Position numbers and translations under genes: made by a program | Part shown: positions 25,389-34,116 of the stretch, one piece after another | Numbering within the stretch: position 1 is the stretch's first letter | How the letters are laid out: each line of letters opens with the position of its first letter | The notes under the pieces: model-generated | The model's database searches: none | What the model saw: the letters and a program-made list of their open reading frames with translations, nothing else | Told to the model about the DNA's origin: nothing | Source of the DNA: a virus | DNA: 47,071 bases | Reading direction: 5' to 3' (one strand) | Virus record (IMG/VR): IMGVR_UViG_3300033153_016045 | Location: 1-47,071 of that record

Positions 25389-25802
25389 CTAGCGTTTTTT
25401 CCCTTTGATTATCGGCATTTGCCCTTCAAAACGAACGAATATTTTCTCATAGCTACCTTCCCAATTCTGTTGTGGCGTATCATAATTTGTTATCCATGGC
25501 ATAACTGGATGCATGCAATAGTGGCGAAATCCGATTTCCAACCATTTATTGCGCCATCCAGCATCAAAGCGGAATGTCATTTGATAAGGCGAAAAATCGT
25601 AGCCATTTGTAGTTTTCCAGAAATAACAGCGCATTGCTCCGCCGACATAAAAACCATAAGTTTCTACCGAAGCTTCCATGTATGTATAGAATGAATGTTT
25701 AGCAAATACAGCTTGGAAGTCTGGTTCATACATTACGAAACCATAATTAGGAAGCATTCCTGTTTCTAATGCAAATACGAATACAAGCCAGTTCATTTTC
25801 AT
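25389..25802 (-). CDS. Beta-rich protein, possible envelope protein (137 aa)
   Basis: The protein has a short hydrophobic N-terminus (NWLVFVFALETGMLP) and then alternating aromatic and polar residues typical of beta-strands (FYTYMEASVETYGFYVGGAM), with WLEIGFRHYCMHPVMPW in the middle. It resembles a small outer-membrane barrel or periplasmic beta protein, but the signal sequence is weak. A GGAGG site precedes the ATG. It is divergent from the RHH gene at 25916. The 25261-25388 gap beyond its stop holds A/T-rich sequence and the promoter above. Confidence 0.6.
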   Translation of the reverse strand: MKMNWLVFVFALETGMLPNYGFVMYEPDFQAVFAKHSFYTYMEASVETYGFYVGGAMRCYFWKTTNGYDFSPYQMTFRFDAGWRNKWLEIGFRHYCMHPVMPWITNYDTPQQNWEGSYEKIFVRFEGQMPIIKGKKR

Positions 25803-25868
25803 ATCCTCCTGTTGACAAATATATCATTATAGGCCAAAAAATACAAGGAAAAAAGTGGAAAAAAATGG

Positions 25869-25897
25869 TTGACAGAGCACAGAAGATGCTTTATACT
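25869..25897 (+). promoter_or_regulatory. Sigma70-type promoter for the RHH regulator
   Basis: TTGACA (25869-25874) and TATACT (25892-25897) are separated by 17 bp. Transcription would start near 25904, only about 12 bases before the ATG at 25916. The region is divergent from the gene at 25389-25802 and is a natural place for an operator. Confidence 0.8.
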
Positions 25898-25915
25898 CTA
25901 ATCATGGGAGTGGAA

Positions 25916-26080
25916 ATGATGGAAAAAACAAAGGAATATTCTTTCAAGATAAGTATGAGAGAACAGGATGCGCAGCGTTTTGAGTCTTTTGCACAGGAAT
26001 CTGGCATGAAAAAACTGGCTATTGTGCGCAAGGCTATACTGCGGTACATCGAAGAGAATGAGCAGGATTCTCAAAAATAG
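25916..26080 (+). CDS. Ribbon-helix-helix regulator (Arc/CopG type, 54 aa)
   Basis: The start at 25916 is chosen because longer frames begin upstream of the promoter. KEYSFKISMREQDAQRFESF forms the beta-strand and first helix, and ESGMKKLAIVRKAILRYIEE the second, as in dimeric RHH repressors. It probably binds its own promoter region and may control the divergent gene or the early operon. A GGGAG site lies six bases upstream. Confidence 0.75.
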   Translation: MMEKTKEYSFKISMREQDAQRFESFAQESGMKKLAIVRKAILRYIEENEQDSQK

Positions 26081-26100
26081 ATGGGAAGGGAGCTGGAAGG

Positions 26101-26244
26101 ATGAGTAGTATCCTGGCCCGTATCCGCTACTGCGGTCGCCGTGGTGACGAGCAGAAAGCTAGGCTGCTTTACCTAGCCTACGACGTTGACTTTCGAGAAT
26201 ACCAGCGGGCTTATAAGGCGGGACGGCGGGAGAGACGGGCCTGA
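26101..26244 (+). CDS. Small basic hypothetical protein (47 aa)
   Basis: The ATG follows GGGAGCTGGAAGG. The peptide MSSILARIRYCGRRGDEQKA is Arg/Tyr-rich and ends RRERRA. It lies between the RHH gene and the next gene with short gaps. No family is recognised; a nucleic-acid-binding accessory role is possible. Confidence 0.5.
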   Translation: MSSILARIRYCGRRGDEQKARLLYLAYDVDFREYQRAYKAGRRERRA

Positions 26245-26257
26245 ACAAGGAGGAGGC

Positions 26258-26935
26258 ATGAACGAAATGGAAGTATTTAAGGAGTTGGTAAAACGGGAAC
26301 CAAATCTACTTTCTCTGCCGATGGAGCAGCTTGTACCTATCAGCTTTATCGGTGATGCGGCAGTAGCGGCTTATCGAACGATCATCGGGCAACTTAAGCG
26401 GATGGATCAGCTTGATGAACAGAACAAGAAAACACTCAGCGATGGACAGGATGCAGGGAAGATGCAGTTATTGATTCAAGCAGCTATTGGTTCAAAACTA
26501 ATAGAAGAAAGACCCGATAAGGCTGGAACCGGTCTATCTCCTGATGAGAGGCACGAGGTTGCTGAACAATCTCGTTTAACTCACCAACAAAGAACAACCG
26601 CAAGAACGATCTCTAAGCACCCAGAAATCATTGAGGAAGTGATCAAGGAAGCGGAAGAAAATGAGGATATCCCTAATAAGACGGCGGTACTGAACAAAGT
26701 CAAAGCAAATCGCGAGAAAGAACTCCGCGAGAAATATCAAAAAGAAACCAAAGCTAAAAAAACAAACAATACAGCTCAAACTACTGGAGAAGCTTTGATA
26801 TATCTCGGCAAGCTACGAGAAATTGTATTGCTTCTCCCGGCTAAGATTCCGCCCGAAGGATGGACTGATGAATCTTTTGCCGAGGCAAACGCAATGGTTG
26901 AAATTATTCGCAAGAGATTGGAGGCATGGCCATGA
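26258..26935 (+). CDS. Hypothetical DNA-binding-type protein (225 aa)
   Basis: The ATG at 26258 follows AAGGAGGAGGC. The middle section (TARTISKHPEIIEEVIKEA and DIPNKTAVLNKVKANREKEL) is reminiscent of the helical DNA-binding part of ParB-like or replication-associated phage proteins. The C-terminus has a helical LGKLREIVLLLPAKIPPEGW region. The identity is uncertain. It lies directly upstream of a winged-helix gene with which it overlaps by four bases. Confidence 0.55.
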   Translation: MNEMEVFKELVKREPNLLSLPMEQLVPISFIGDAAVAAYRTIIGQLKRMDQLDEQNKKTLSDGQDAGKMQLLIQAAIGSKLIEERPDKAGTGLSPDERHEVAEQSRLTHQQRTTARTISKHPEIIEEVIKEAEENEDIPNKTAVLNKVKANREKELREKYQKETKAKKTNNTAQTTGEALIYLGKLREIVLLLPAKIPPEGWTDESFAEANAMVEIIRKRLEAWP

Positions 26936-27381
26936 GATCAGAACACGTATCAGAAAATCGTGGAAGAAAACAGAGCGTCACAAAAGAGGAAATTTTCGAT
27001 TACCTGAGTGACAAACGTTGGCACACGAAATTAGAAATAGCTGCTTCTTATGAAGTTTGTCCTTCTACGGTTTCAAAGCGAATCAAGGAGCTCGTTATTG
27101 ATGGATGGGGGATTATTACCGGATCTCTTGGCTATATGTTAACCGAACCCGCAGATATTACAGATGAAGATATGGCTCGGGCTATTGAGAGGATGGTCAA
27201 TTATATGGTTGGAATCGTTGCCCGCCAAGCACTCAATGCGAAACCCATGAAACGATTGATGGCTGCGGCCCGGAAAATGCTTCCCAAAACAAAAGATGAA
27301 AGAATGATAGTACGAAAATATCTCGTCCAGCTTACTCATCTTATTGATTGGCAAGAATCAGAAGATGAGGACATAGAATGA
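26932..27381 (+). CDS. Winged helix-turn-helix protein (149 aa)
   Basis: ATG 26932 is preferred over 26926 because the TTGGAGG site is then seven bases away. Residues about 20-70 carry EIFDYLSDKRWHTKLEIAAS and YEVCPSTVSKRIKELV, a winged HTH with a clear recognition helix. The C-terminal half is helical and ends acidic (ESEDEDIE). It may regulate early genes or act in replication. Confidence 0.65.
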   Translation: MRSEHVSENRGRKQSVTKEEIFDYLSDKRWHTKLEIAASYEVCPSTVSKRIKELVIDGWGIITGSLGYMLTEPADITDEDMARAIERMVNYMVGIVARQALNAKPMKRLMAAARKMLPKTKDERMIVRKYLVQLTHLIDWQESEDEDIE

Positions 27382-27566
27382 AACGATCCTGTAGTTGGTG
27401 TAAACGAGATATGGGTGAGATTGCCCCGGAACAGCCGGTGATAACTCACGGGATTTGTGAGTCATGCAAAGCAAAGATCCTGGCCGAAGGGGACGGCCAG
27501 TTTTCGGGCGGGGAGCGGGATTTCCTTCCTCCTTCAACCGCATTCCGCCCTTCTTTGAAGGCATGA
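27378..27566 (+). CDS. Small zinc-finger protein (62 aa)
   Basis: CSWCKRDMG and ICESCKAKI provide two CxxC pairs about 24 residues apart, a zinc ribbon-like layout. The ATG overlaps the upstream stop (ATGA). The short C-terminal tail is disordered. Such small zinc proteins often contact DNA or RNA polymerase, but no target can be inferred. Confidence 0.65.
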   Translation: MKRSCSWCKRDMGEIAPEQPVITHGICESCKAKILAEGDGQFSGGERDFLPPSTAFRPSLKA

Positions 27567-27567
27567 C

Positions 27568-27711
27568 ATGGAAGATATAGCACACCTAGCGCTTGTGCTT
27601 ATAGCAGGGGGATTAACAGCCGTGGCGTTGGTCATGGCTATTATACAGGGCTACCGGAAGAGGCGGCCCAGAGAGGAGCGGAAAGATGGGCAAGGTTTAT
27701 TTGGGAGATGA
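27568..27711 (+). CDS. Small single-span membrane protein (47 aa)
   Basis: The ATG lies 4 bp after the start of the preceding stop context and encodes MEDIAHLALVLIAGGLTAVA, continuing into a membrane helix, followed by a strongly basic cytoplasmic tail (YRKRRPREERK). The 3' end overlaps the next gene by 26 bp. The function is unknown. Confidence 0.55.
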   Translation: MEDIAHLALVLIAGGLTAVALVMAIIQGYRKRRPREERKDGQGLFGR

Positions 27712-27943
27712 GGTCAAGGATAGCATCAGCGAATTCAAGGGAATCGCAACATGCCGGATTGAGTATTTGACCGGCTGTGTGCAGATCCAAATAACAGCCG
27801 AAGGAACAGGTGGAAAGATTGAGGAGTGGATCGACGAACAACGTCTTGTTGTGACAAAGGCAGGTGCCTATGGTCTGCCGGAAGAGGAAGTCAAAGAAGC
27901 CCCGGCGGGTCCTCAGAATGTGCCGCCTGCTCGCCATCCGTAA
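27686..27943 (+). CDS. Conserved small phage protein (85 aa)
   Basis: The N-terminal LGDEVKDSISEFKGIATCRI with EYLTGCVQIQI is a compact beta pattern shared by many phage proteins, perhaps a KOW/SH3-like fold. The C-terminal tail (EEVKEAPAGPQNVPP) is disordered. A GGAGCGGAAAG site precedes the ATG. No biochemical role is known to me. Confidence 0.7.
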   Translation: MGKVYLGDEVKDSISEFKGIATCRIEYLTGCVQIQITAEGTGGKIEEWIDEQRLVVTKAGAYGLPEEEVKEAPAGPQNVPPARHP

Positions 27944-27987
27944 ATAGAAGATCGGGGGGACGTTTCCGACCGAAAGGAGATCCGGAT

Positions 27988-29322
27988 GTGAGTGATGACA
28001 TGATATTCACACGAGAGGAACACCGTGGATGGTCAATAAGGATCTATCCTAACAAAAAACAAAAGCAGGAAATTGATCATACAATCGAAGCTTGTCGGCA
28101 ATTTTGGAATTGCCTTGTTGGTGCCGGCAAACAATATCGATGGATATTAGCTGATCTATATCAAGATAATGGAGAACCGACAAAAGAAGAAAAGCAACAA
28201 ATACGCACAGATATGTATATTGATTCTTGCGGAAAGCGATCAGTAGAAAGATTTTGCGAGCGATATCCTGAGTTTGCGGATGTATGCAAATCAGCCTTAT
28301 ATCAGGAAAAACGGAAATATGATAATGCCATAAAACAGGTTCAGAAAGGTTTGCGGAAATGGCCTCACCCACATAAAGATCAATCTTTTGGTAGCTATCG
28401 ATTGCAAGGTAACGGATTCCGCTGGGAAGAAAAAAGAATCCATATTGGAAAGATTGCAGACTATATAAAAATGCGAGACAAGAGCATCGATTCATGGTCT
28501 GCCGAAGTTTTGTCTCAGAATAATGATGTAACCGTGAAAAGAAGTGCAACCGGCAAATATTATATAGTTGTTGCAAGAACAGTGCAGACACCAATTCCTC
28601 GGGGAGGGGAATATAAGCAGATAATTGGCCTTGATATGTCATTCATGGCAAATGGATTTGTTACTTCTGAGGGAGAAACCTATTCCTTTCCCAGACATTT
28701 TCGCAAGACCTTGGAAAGACGCAGACATCTAAATCGCAGGATATCAAAAAAACAAAAAGGTTCGAAGAACTTTCATGATTATCGAAAGAAAATTGCCAGA
28801 ATAGACGAACGAATCAGAAATCAATTGAAAGATTTTCAATTAAATATAGCTAAAAATTTGACGCAGAGTGCAGATGCGATAATAGTCGAAAAACTATCAT
28901 TATCGGCAATGCAGCAAATATTTGGAAAAAGCATTCGTGAAATTTCTTGGGGTCAATTCACTGAGATATTGAAGAGAAAGTGTAAAGAGAACAACTGTGA
29001 GTTAATAGAAGCAGATAGATTTTTCCCTTCGACACAACTTTGCAATAAATGTGGTTACCAGAATCGAGAGTTGGCCGGGAAAAAAGGACTGAGTATCCGA
29101 TCCTGGGTCTGTCCCGAGTGTGGCAAGACCCTGGACAGAGATATTAATGCAGCTCTAAACCTTGCCCAATATGGGCGAGAAAAAATAGAGATGGTTGCAC
29201 GAACCATAAGCTCACAAGAGCCGGTAGCACAAAAATGTACTGCTGAGACCGGTGTTGACGGTGAGCATCCGGAAACCCGGGCAAGGTTCGCGGAAAGCAG
29301 GCAAAATGTGCTTACTGCGTAA
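27988..29322 (+). CDS. tnpB: TnpB, RNA-guided nuclease of the IS200/IS605 family
   Basis: From GTG 27988 (AAAGGAGA eight bases upstream) the 444-residue protein is full length. The RuvC residues are all present: D216 in IIGLDMS, E301 in IIVEKLSL and D385 in LDRDINAALNL. Between the last two lies a zinc ribbon with CNKC (352-355) and CPEC (375-378). An N-terminal WED-like beta segment (GWSIRIYPNKKQK) is intact. There is no TnpA gene and no obvious left end, so it may be a stand-alone or domesticated copy. The 171 bp after its stop probably encode the 3' part of a guide RNA. Confidence 0.92.
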   Translation: MSDDMIFTREEHRGWSIRIYPNKKQKQEIDHTIEACRQFWNCLVGAGKQYRWILADLYQDNGEPTKEEKQQIRTDMYIDSCGKRSVERFCERYPEFADVCKSALYQEKRKYDNAIKQVQKGLRKWPHPHKDQSFGSYRLQGNGFRWEEKRIHIGKIADYIKMRDKSIDSWSAEVLSQNNDVTVKRSATGKYYIVVARTVQTPIPRGGEYKQIIGLDMSFMANGFVTSEGETYSFPRHFRKTLERRRHLNRRISKKQKGSKNFHDYRKKIARIDERIRNQLKDFQLNIAKNLTQSADAIIVEKLSLSAMQQIFGKSIREISWGQFTEILKRKCKENNCELIEADRFFPSTQLCNKCGYQNRELAGKKGLSIRSWVCPECGKTLDRDINAALNLAQYGREKIEMVARTISSQEPVAQKCTAETGVDGEHPETRARFAESRQNVLTA

Positions 29323-29339
29323 GAAGTTAAGAGCCTGTA

Positions 29340-29371
29340 GTTGCAACGTGTACGCGGGTACGGAATGTGAG
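29340..29371 (+). repeat. 32-bp direct repeat behind tnpB, copy 1
   Basis: Begins gttgcaacgtgtacgcgg and ends in ggaatgtgag; identical to copy 2, which starts 67 bp later. Contains a perfect 8-bp palindrome GTTGCAAC and a 4-bp stem GTAC/GTAC. Followed by aaggttaggcgcgctc. Confidence 0.85.
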
Positions 29372-29406
29372 AAGGTTAGGCGCGCTCTTCCAAACAAACG
29401 AACGGG

Positions 29407-29438
29407 GTTGCAACGTGTACGCGGGTACGGAATGTGAG
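29407..29438 (+). repeat. 32-bp direct repeat behind tnpB, copy 2
   Basis: Exact copy of 29340-29371. The intervening 35 bp is unique. Followed by tgttaccacgagtccg, so if each copy is a right-end element, two different guide sequences would result. Confidence 0.85.
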
Positions 29439-29493
29439 TGTTACCACGAGTCCGCCATCCCCTCTATAAAACCATGGTATGAGGAGGATAAAT

Positions 29494-29697
29494 ATGATCA
29501 TACCCAAATGCATTGCAGATCGCTACTTGGAGATCGAGGAGGAGCTGGCCACTCTAGATGAGGCTAGTGATCAGGCTGCTACGTTGCGCCTGGAACGGGC
29601 GGAGCTGGACAGCCTGGTGGGCCAGGAGTGCCCGTACTGTGGCACTCAACATAGGCTCGGTGAGTGCTCCTATTTTGAGGCAGAGTCAAGGAGGTAG
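29494..29697 (+). CDS. Small protein with C-terminal zinc-finger-like motif (67 aa)
   Basis: ATG 29494 follows GAGGAGGATAA. A helical N-terminus (RYLEIEEELATLDEASDQ) leads to CPYCGTQHRLGECSYF, giving three Cys and one His. It lies immediately ahead of the Erf gene and probably belongs to the same recombination operon. Its function is not recognised. Confidence 0.65.
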   Translation: MIIPKCIADRYLEIEEELATLDEASDQAATLRLERAELDSLVGQECPYCGTQHRLGECSYFEAESRR

Positions 29698-29699
29698 GT

Positions 29700-30839
29700 A
29701 TGGAGGAGGACAAACAGTTAATGGTAGGTAGGGAAGGGGACAAACAGTTAATGACGGTTGATCCGGAGAGCCTTATCGCCCGTGCGATAGACAAAGGGCT
29801 GCCCGTTGATAGTTTAGAGCGGCTTTTAGAGATGCGGACCCAGCTCAAGACCGAATGGGCTCGGGATGAATTCTACCGGGAACTGGCACTTTTCCAATCA
29901 AAATGTCCGATTATCATCAAAACTCGGCAAGTTTTCGATAAATCTGGCAAATTACGGTACAAATTCGCTTCATTAGACGAAATTATTGCAAAAATCAAAG
30001 CGCCTCTCAAAAAACACGGATTCAGCTACACTATCAAAACCAAGCAAGAAAACGAGTCGGTCACGGCTATTGTTGAGGCGCACCATGTTGCCGGCCACAC
30101 CGAAGTCACGGATTTTACTGTACCGATTGATCCCAGTGCTTATATGAATGCCGCTCAGAAGGTGGCAAGTGCACTCACCTACTCAAAACGTTACGCCTTC
30201 TGTAACGCTTTCGGGATCCTCACCGGCGATGAGGATGATGATGCTCAGGGCCAAGGAAATGAAAAACAATCAGAAAATAGGCCTCCTCTCCGTGCACCCC
30301 AGACAATCACTGAGATTAAAAAGGTAACTCAAGAAAAACGGGACAAAACCGAGCTGCCCAAGGAACAAAAAGAGTTTGCCGATAAGCGCCACGCAGAACT
30401 CATTGAATTACTCAAAAATCCTGGGCTTAATGGCAAAAAGGTTATTGCTTTAATAAAAGCCTCAGATATGCCCGAACACCGATATGATGTGACCTGGCTG
30501 GAGATGGCTATCACCCGAACTATTCAGGAGATAGAGAAGCAGGAGGCAATATTGGCTGTAAACGCGCAAGAAGAACTGATCCAAGGCAGCAAGAAACAAC
30601 AATGGGAGCTATCCCAGACAGTACAAACAGATCCTTACTCAGAGATAATGCTGATACTCGGCACAAAAGAGAAATCACGGGAAGGACCGATAATCGCCCT
30701 ATTTGCCGCTCAGGAAAAAGTCGAATGGAAGGAAAAAGCGGATAAGGCAAGGAAAAATCCGGAAGAAATGCTCGGCATACTGCAGGAACTTGATGTAGTT
30801 TCCGAGCAACGGCGCAACAAAATCAAGGGGGCTATATGA
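29700..30839 (+). CDS. erf: Erf-family single-strand annealing protein
   Basis: The 379-residue protein has the ERF core at about residues 55-185: YKFASLDEIIAKIKAPLKKHG followed by DPSAYMNAAQKVASALTYSK and the RYAFCNAFGI ending, quoted in parts. Erf proteins bind single-stranded DNA and anneal complementary strands during phage recombination and circularisation. The C-terminal half is charged and helical. A PD-(D/E)XK nuclease downstream is a likely partner. A nine-codon repeat (EGDKQLM, EEDKQLM) occurs at the N-terminus. Confidence 0.85.
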   Translation: MEEDKQLMVGREGDKQLMTVDPESLIARAIDKGLPVDSLERLLEMRTQLKTEWARDEFYRELALFQSKCPIIIKTRQVFDKSGKLRYKFASLDEIIAKIKAPLKKHGFSYTIKTKQENESVTAIVEAHHVAGHTEVTDFTVPIDPSAYMNAAQKVASALTYSKRYAFCNAFGILTGDEDDDAQGQGNEKQSENRPPLRAPQTITEIKKVTQEKRDKTELPKEQKEFADKRHAELIELLKNPGLNGKKVIALIKASDMPEHRYDVTWLEMAITRTIQEIEKQEAILAVNAQEELIQGSKKQQWELSQTVQTDPYSEIMLILGTKEKSREGPIIALFAAQEKVEWKEKADKARKNPEEMLGILQELDVVSEQRRNKIKGAI

Positions 30840-31519
30840 ATGACCTAATGATGACGGAACGCACTGAGATCGAAAAGGAGATCAATCCGGTTATCGCTGC
30901 AGCGCAGACTCTTGAGGTAACGGATACTGTCTCTTACACGCAGGCCATGGAGCTGGGAAAAGCTTGTTCGGCGAGAATCAAGCTCGTTGAAGAAAAGCTC
31001 GGCCCGGCCAAAAAAAAGACCTATGCCGCCTATCAAGAAGTGATGCGGGTGATGAAGTCTTTTATTGATCCTCTGCAAACGGCAAAAAAGTTGATCTCGG
31101 ACAGAGCTTACACCTGGCAGAAGGTCGAGGAAGAACGCAAGCGCAAGGAGGCGGAAGAAGCCCGGCGCCTAGCCGAGGAAAAGGCTGCAAAGAAACGAAA
31201 GGCCGAGGAAGATGCTCGTATAGCACTGGCTGAGAGAATCGCTAAGGAGGGTATGCAGGAGCAGGCCGAGGAAATACTGGAGGCTCCCGTCGTAGTTGAA
31301 GTGGAAGAAGTTGCCCCTCCTGCCCCAAAAGTTACAGTCCAGGGAGCGAGCGTCCGAGAAAACTGGAATTTTGAGATTGTGGATGAATCCTTAATTCCCC
31401 GTGAATATATGATGCCTGACACGGTAAAAATTAGGCGAGTAGTTAAGGCGATGAAAAAGGAAACTAAAATCGCCGGGGTGCGGGTGTTTGATGCGGGAAC
31501 CGTTGCATTTCGATTATGA
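30836..31519 (+). CDS. Coiled-coil recombination-module protein (227 aa)
   Basis: The start overlaps the Erf stop. An N-terminal helical domain (TLEVTDTVSYTQAMELGKAC) is followed by an Ala/Glu/Lys/Arg-rich coiled coil at about residues 95-150 and a C-terminal globular part with ENWNFEIVDESLIPREYMMP. Proteins of this pattern frequently accompany phage annealing proteins. The exact function is unknown. Confidence 0.7.
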   Translation: MNDLMMTERTEIEKEINPVIAAAQTLEVTDTVSYTQAMELGKACSARIKLVEEKLGPAKKKTYAAYQEVMRVMKSFIDPLQTAKKLISDRAYTWQKVEEERKRKEAEEARRLAEEKAAKKRKAEEDARIALAERIAKEGMQEQAEEILEAPVVVEVEEVAPPAPKVTVQGASVRENWNFEIVDESLIPREYMMPDTVKIRRVVKAMKKETKIAGVRVFDAGTVAFRL

Positions 31520-31806
31520 ACGGAAAGAAAGACAAAACGCAGATCTCACAGGGTGATTTCGAGAGAGCGGTGTTCGAAGCAATGCGGCGAGGTGGTTGGA
31601 TTCTCCCGCAGAACGTGGAGGAGGTCCGGCGAGCCGAGGAGGAACTCGCTGCGAATCTGGTCGAACTTCCTCCGGGACTTGCTGATCCCTACACCGTGCT
31701 GGATCAACCACACCATAGAATCCGGCTGAGAGAAAAACTGGAGGTTGGCCGCGACTCAATTCTGGAGCAGAATCATGATCAAGTACACACTTCCACCGGA
31801 TCTTGA
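31516..31806 (+). CDS. Hypothetical protein (96 aa)
   Basis: The start overlaps the upstream stop. The N-terminal part FERAVFEAMRRGGWILPQNVEEVRRAEE, quoted in two pieces (FERAVFEAMRRGGWILPQN and EEVRRAEE), and LPPGLADPYTVL are seen in phage and chromosomal proteins of unknown function. The last 32 bases overlap the nuclease gene. Confidence 0.6.
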   Translation: MNGKKDKTQISQGDFERAVFEAMRRGGWILPQNVEEVRRAEEELAANLVELPPGLADPYTVLDQPHHRIRLREKLEVGRDSILEQNHDQVHTSTGS

Positions 31807-32386
31807 GATTACACGTTTTGAGGATGGTGCCCACTGGTTTACTCATCAGGGCCGCTATCTCACATCTGTCGGCAAAATCCTGAATGCTGTTTTCCCCATG
31901 CCCGAGATCGATCCCTACTATTTGACCCGGGGGAAATTTGTCCACACGGCCTGCTGCATGATTGATGCGGGAAACCTGGACTGGGACGCACTCGATGATC
32001 GGTTGTTGCCCTACTGCCGAGCTTATCGAGCCTTCATCGAGATGTCCCATCCGGTAGTAGAGGCTTCGGAGCTCATCGTGGTGATGCCTGATTATTCCTA
32101 TGGCGGGCGTCTGGACCGGGTTTTTCGCCTTCCCGGGCGGGACCGATTACTGGTAACCGATATCAAGGTCGGAATGGGAAAAGAACACCGTTACAAACTA
32201 CAGGTAGCGGCTTATGCCCTGGCTCTGGCGGGAAAGCATGTAGCCGATTACGATTTGGCTCTGCTCAACCTGGGAAAAAATGAACAACCAAGATTGACCG
32301 TGCTTCCGGATCCAGCTAACAAAGCTGCGGAATGGAAGAAGATTTTGGCCGATTTTCTCAACGGAGAAAATAACGATGGCGAATAG
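31775..32386 (+). CDS. PD-(D/E)XK exonuclease-like protein (203 aa)
   Basis: From ATG 31775 the protein carries YGGRLDRVF (motif II Asp), LVTDIKVG (D-x-K) and YKLQVAAYALAL (the Q-x-x-x-Y motif), the RecB/Cas4-type nuclease signature, at about residues 105-150. In phages this gene next to an Erf annealing protein usually supplies the 5'-3' exonuclease of a two-component recombination system. Confidence 0.8.
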   Translation: MIKYTLPPDLEITRFEDGAHWFTHQGRYLTSVGKILNAVFPMPEIDPYYLTRGKFVHTACCMIDAGNLDWDALDDRLLPYCRAYRAFIEMSHPVVEASELIVVMPDYSYGGRLDRVFRLPGRDRLLVTDIKVGMGKEHRYKLQVAAYALALAGKHVADYDLALLNLGKNEQPRLTVLPDPANKAAEWKKILADFLNGENNDGE

Positions 32387-32801
32387 ACTGAAGATGCGTG
32401 CACTGATACCGGAGTACGATGCTACCACCGGGAGGGCCATGGTTCAACTTCTTAGTGATTACCGTGAGGCATTTGCCATCCTACACCAGCGGGTGAAGGG
32501 TGCAGTGTGGGAGCTTACCGCCGGCAAATGGTATCGCCGACGCACAACGGGATGGAGGAGTCAAAACCATAGAATTAATTCTCATATCCAACAAATCAGC
32601 ATGGAGACAGGTCAAGATTTTGCGACGGTGAAAATGATGGCGAAGATAAATGCTATTGATCAAGGATATCCATTTATTTCTTATCGGGATCGAATAATTC
32701 CAAAAAGTGAAACTGAAATTAATACACAAGAAGCTTCCTTGTTGATAGAAGCCATAAATCAAATGGCTGCAGAACTTGGTATTATCCTGAAGGAGAGATG
32801 A
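32376..32801 (+). CDS. Recombination-module protein of unknown function (141 aa)
   Basis: The sequence TGWRSQNHRINSHIQQISME followed by DFATVKMMAKINAIDQGYPF is a recognisable phage family pattern, often placed after recombination nucleases. Lambda NinB is a possible functional analogue but I cannot confirm homology. The start overlaps the nuclease gene by 11 bp. Confidence 0.6.
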   Translation: MANRLKMRALIPEYDATTGRAMVQLLSDYREAFAILHQRVKGAVWELTAGKWYRRRTTGWRSQNHRINSHIQQISMETGQDFATVKMMAKINAIDQGYPFISYRDRIIPKSETEINTQEASLLIEAINQMAAELGIILKER

Positions 32802-33521
<720 letters not shown>

Positions 33522-33812
33522 ATGATTACCGAGATGATCATGAAACATTGCCGCAAATACAAGTATAGCAGGGAATATATGATCTACTGGTTGCGCCACG
33601 TTAAATGCGAAGTGCCTGACTGTCCCAAATTGGCTGCCGCGCCGCATCATATCCGGAGCCGTGGTGCTGGGGGGAAAGACAATCCTGAGAATCTTATCGC
33701 ACTCTGTACCGATCATCATAGGGAAATAGAATGCCTAGGGCGCCAGCGTTTTACCTATCTACATCCTTCGTTGCGGGGACGGTTTGGTACGGCGAAACGG
33801 GGGCCGAGATGA
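33522..33812 (+). CDS. HNH-type nuclease, small (96 aa)
   Basis: The product has CEVPDCPKLAAAPHHIRSRG and ENLIALCTDHHREIE, the Cys-Cys plus HHIRSRG...CxxHH core of compact HNH nucleases such as those of phage recombination regions. The final basic residues may bind DNA. It overlaps the next gene by four bases. Confidence 0.8.
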   Translation: MITEMIMKHCRKYKYSREYMIYWLRHVKCEVPDCPKLAAAPHHIRSRGAGGKDNPENLIALCTDHHREIECLGRQRFTYLHPSLRGRFGTAKRGPR

Positions 33813-33913
33813 ATGAGGATGACCGCGTAATGTATCTGGTGATTGCCAGCATAGTGATTTTTACTATCACGTGCATCATTCTCTTGGCCTTTGACGGGTG
33901 TGTGCTACCATGA
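33809..33913 (+). CDS. Very small membrane protein (34 aa)
   Basis: The ATG overlaps the HNH stop. MNEDDRVMYLVIASIVIFTI continues into a single hydrophobic helix ending DGCVLP. The function is unknown. A ribosome-binding site of GGGGGCCGAG type is weak. Confidence 0.5.
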   Translation: MNEDDRVMYLVIASIVIFTITCIILLAFDGCVLP

Positions 33914-33955
33914 TCTATTGGATTTGCATCAAACAACAAAGAAAGAGGGGGAAAT

Positions 33956-34111
33956 ATGAAAAGGTGCATGGGGTTGGGAAAAAACAGGAAACAATGCATG
34001 ACGTGTAAACGGCTTCCTCTAACACCAGAGGAAGAGGATGAACAATGTGGATGGATTGATCATCGGCAAATGAGAATTCCTTGCAAGTGGCATCTGTCTA
34101 AAAAGAACTGA
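33956..34111 (+). CDS. Small Cys-rich protein (51 aa)
   Basis: GAGGGGGAAAT precedes the ATG. The peptide MKRCMGLGKNRKQCMTCKRL carries Cys residues that, with later CGWIDHRQ and PCKWH, could bind zinc. The family is not recognised. It forms a run of small zinc-type proteins with the next gene. Confidence 0.6.
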   Translation: MKRCMGLGKNRKQCMTCKRLPLTPEEEDEQCGWIDHRQMRIPCKWHLSKKN

Positions 34112-34116
34112 AGACT

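Larger units (their letters stand above)
29200..29438 (+). ncRNA. Candidate omega (guide) RNA region of TnpB
   Basis: In known TnpB loci the guide RNA spans the 3' end of tnpB and the sequence behind it, up to the transposon right end. Here 29323-29493 contains no gene, and two copies of a 32-bp element with GTTGCAAC and GTAC-GCGG-GTAC dyads follow the stop. The boundaries are inferred, not seen; the start in particular is approximate. Confidence 0.45.

Noticed and set aside
29340-29438. Two 32-bp repeats with a 35-bp spacer resembling a minimal CRISPR array
   Set aside because: Only two copies, no cas genes, and the location directly behind tnpB fits a guide-RNA or right-end element better.
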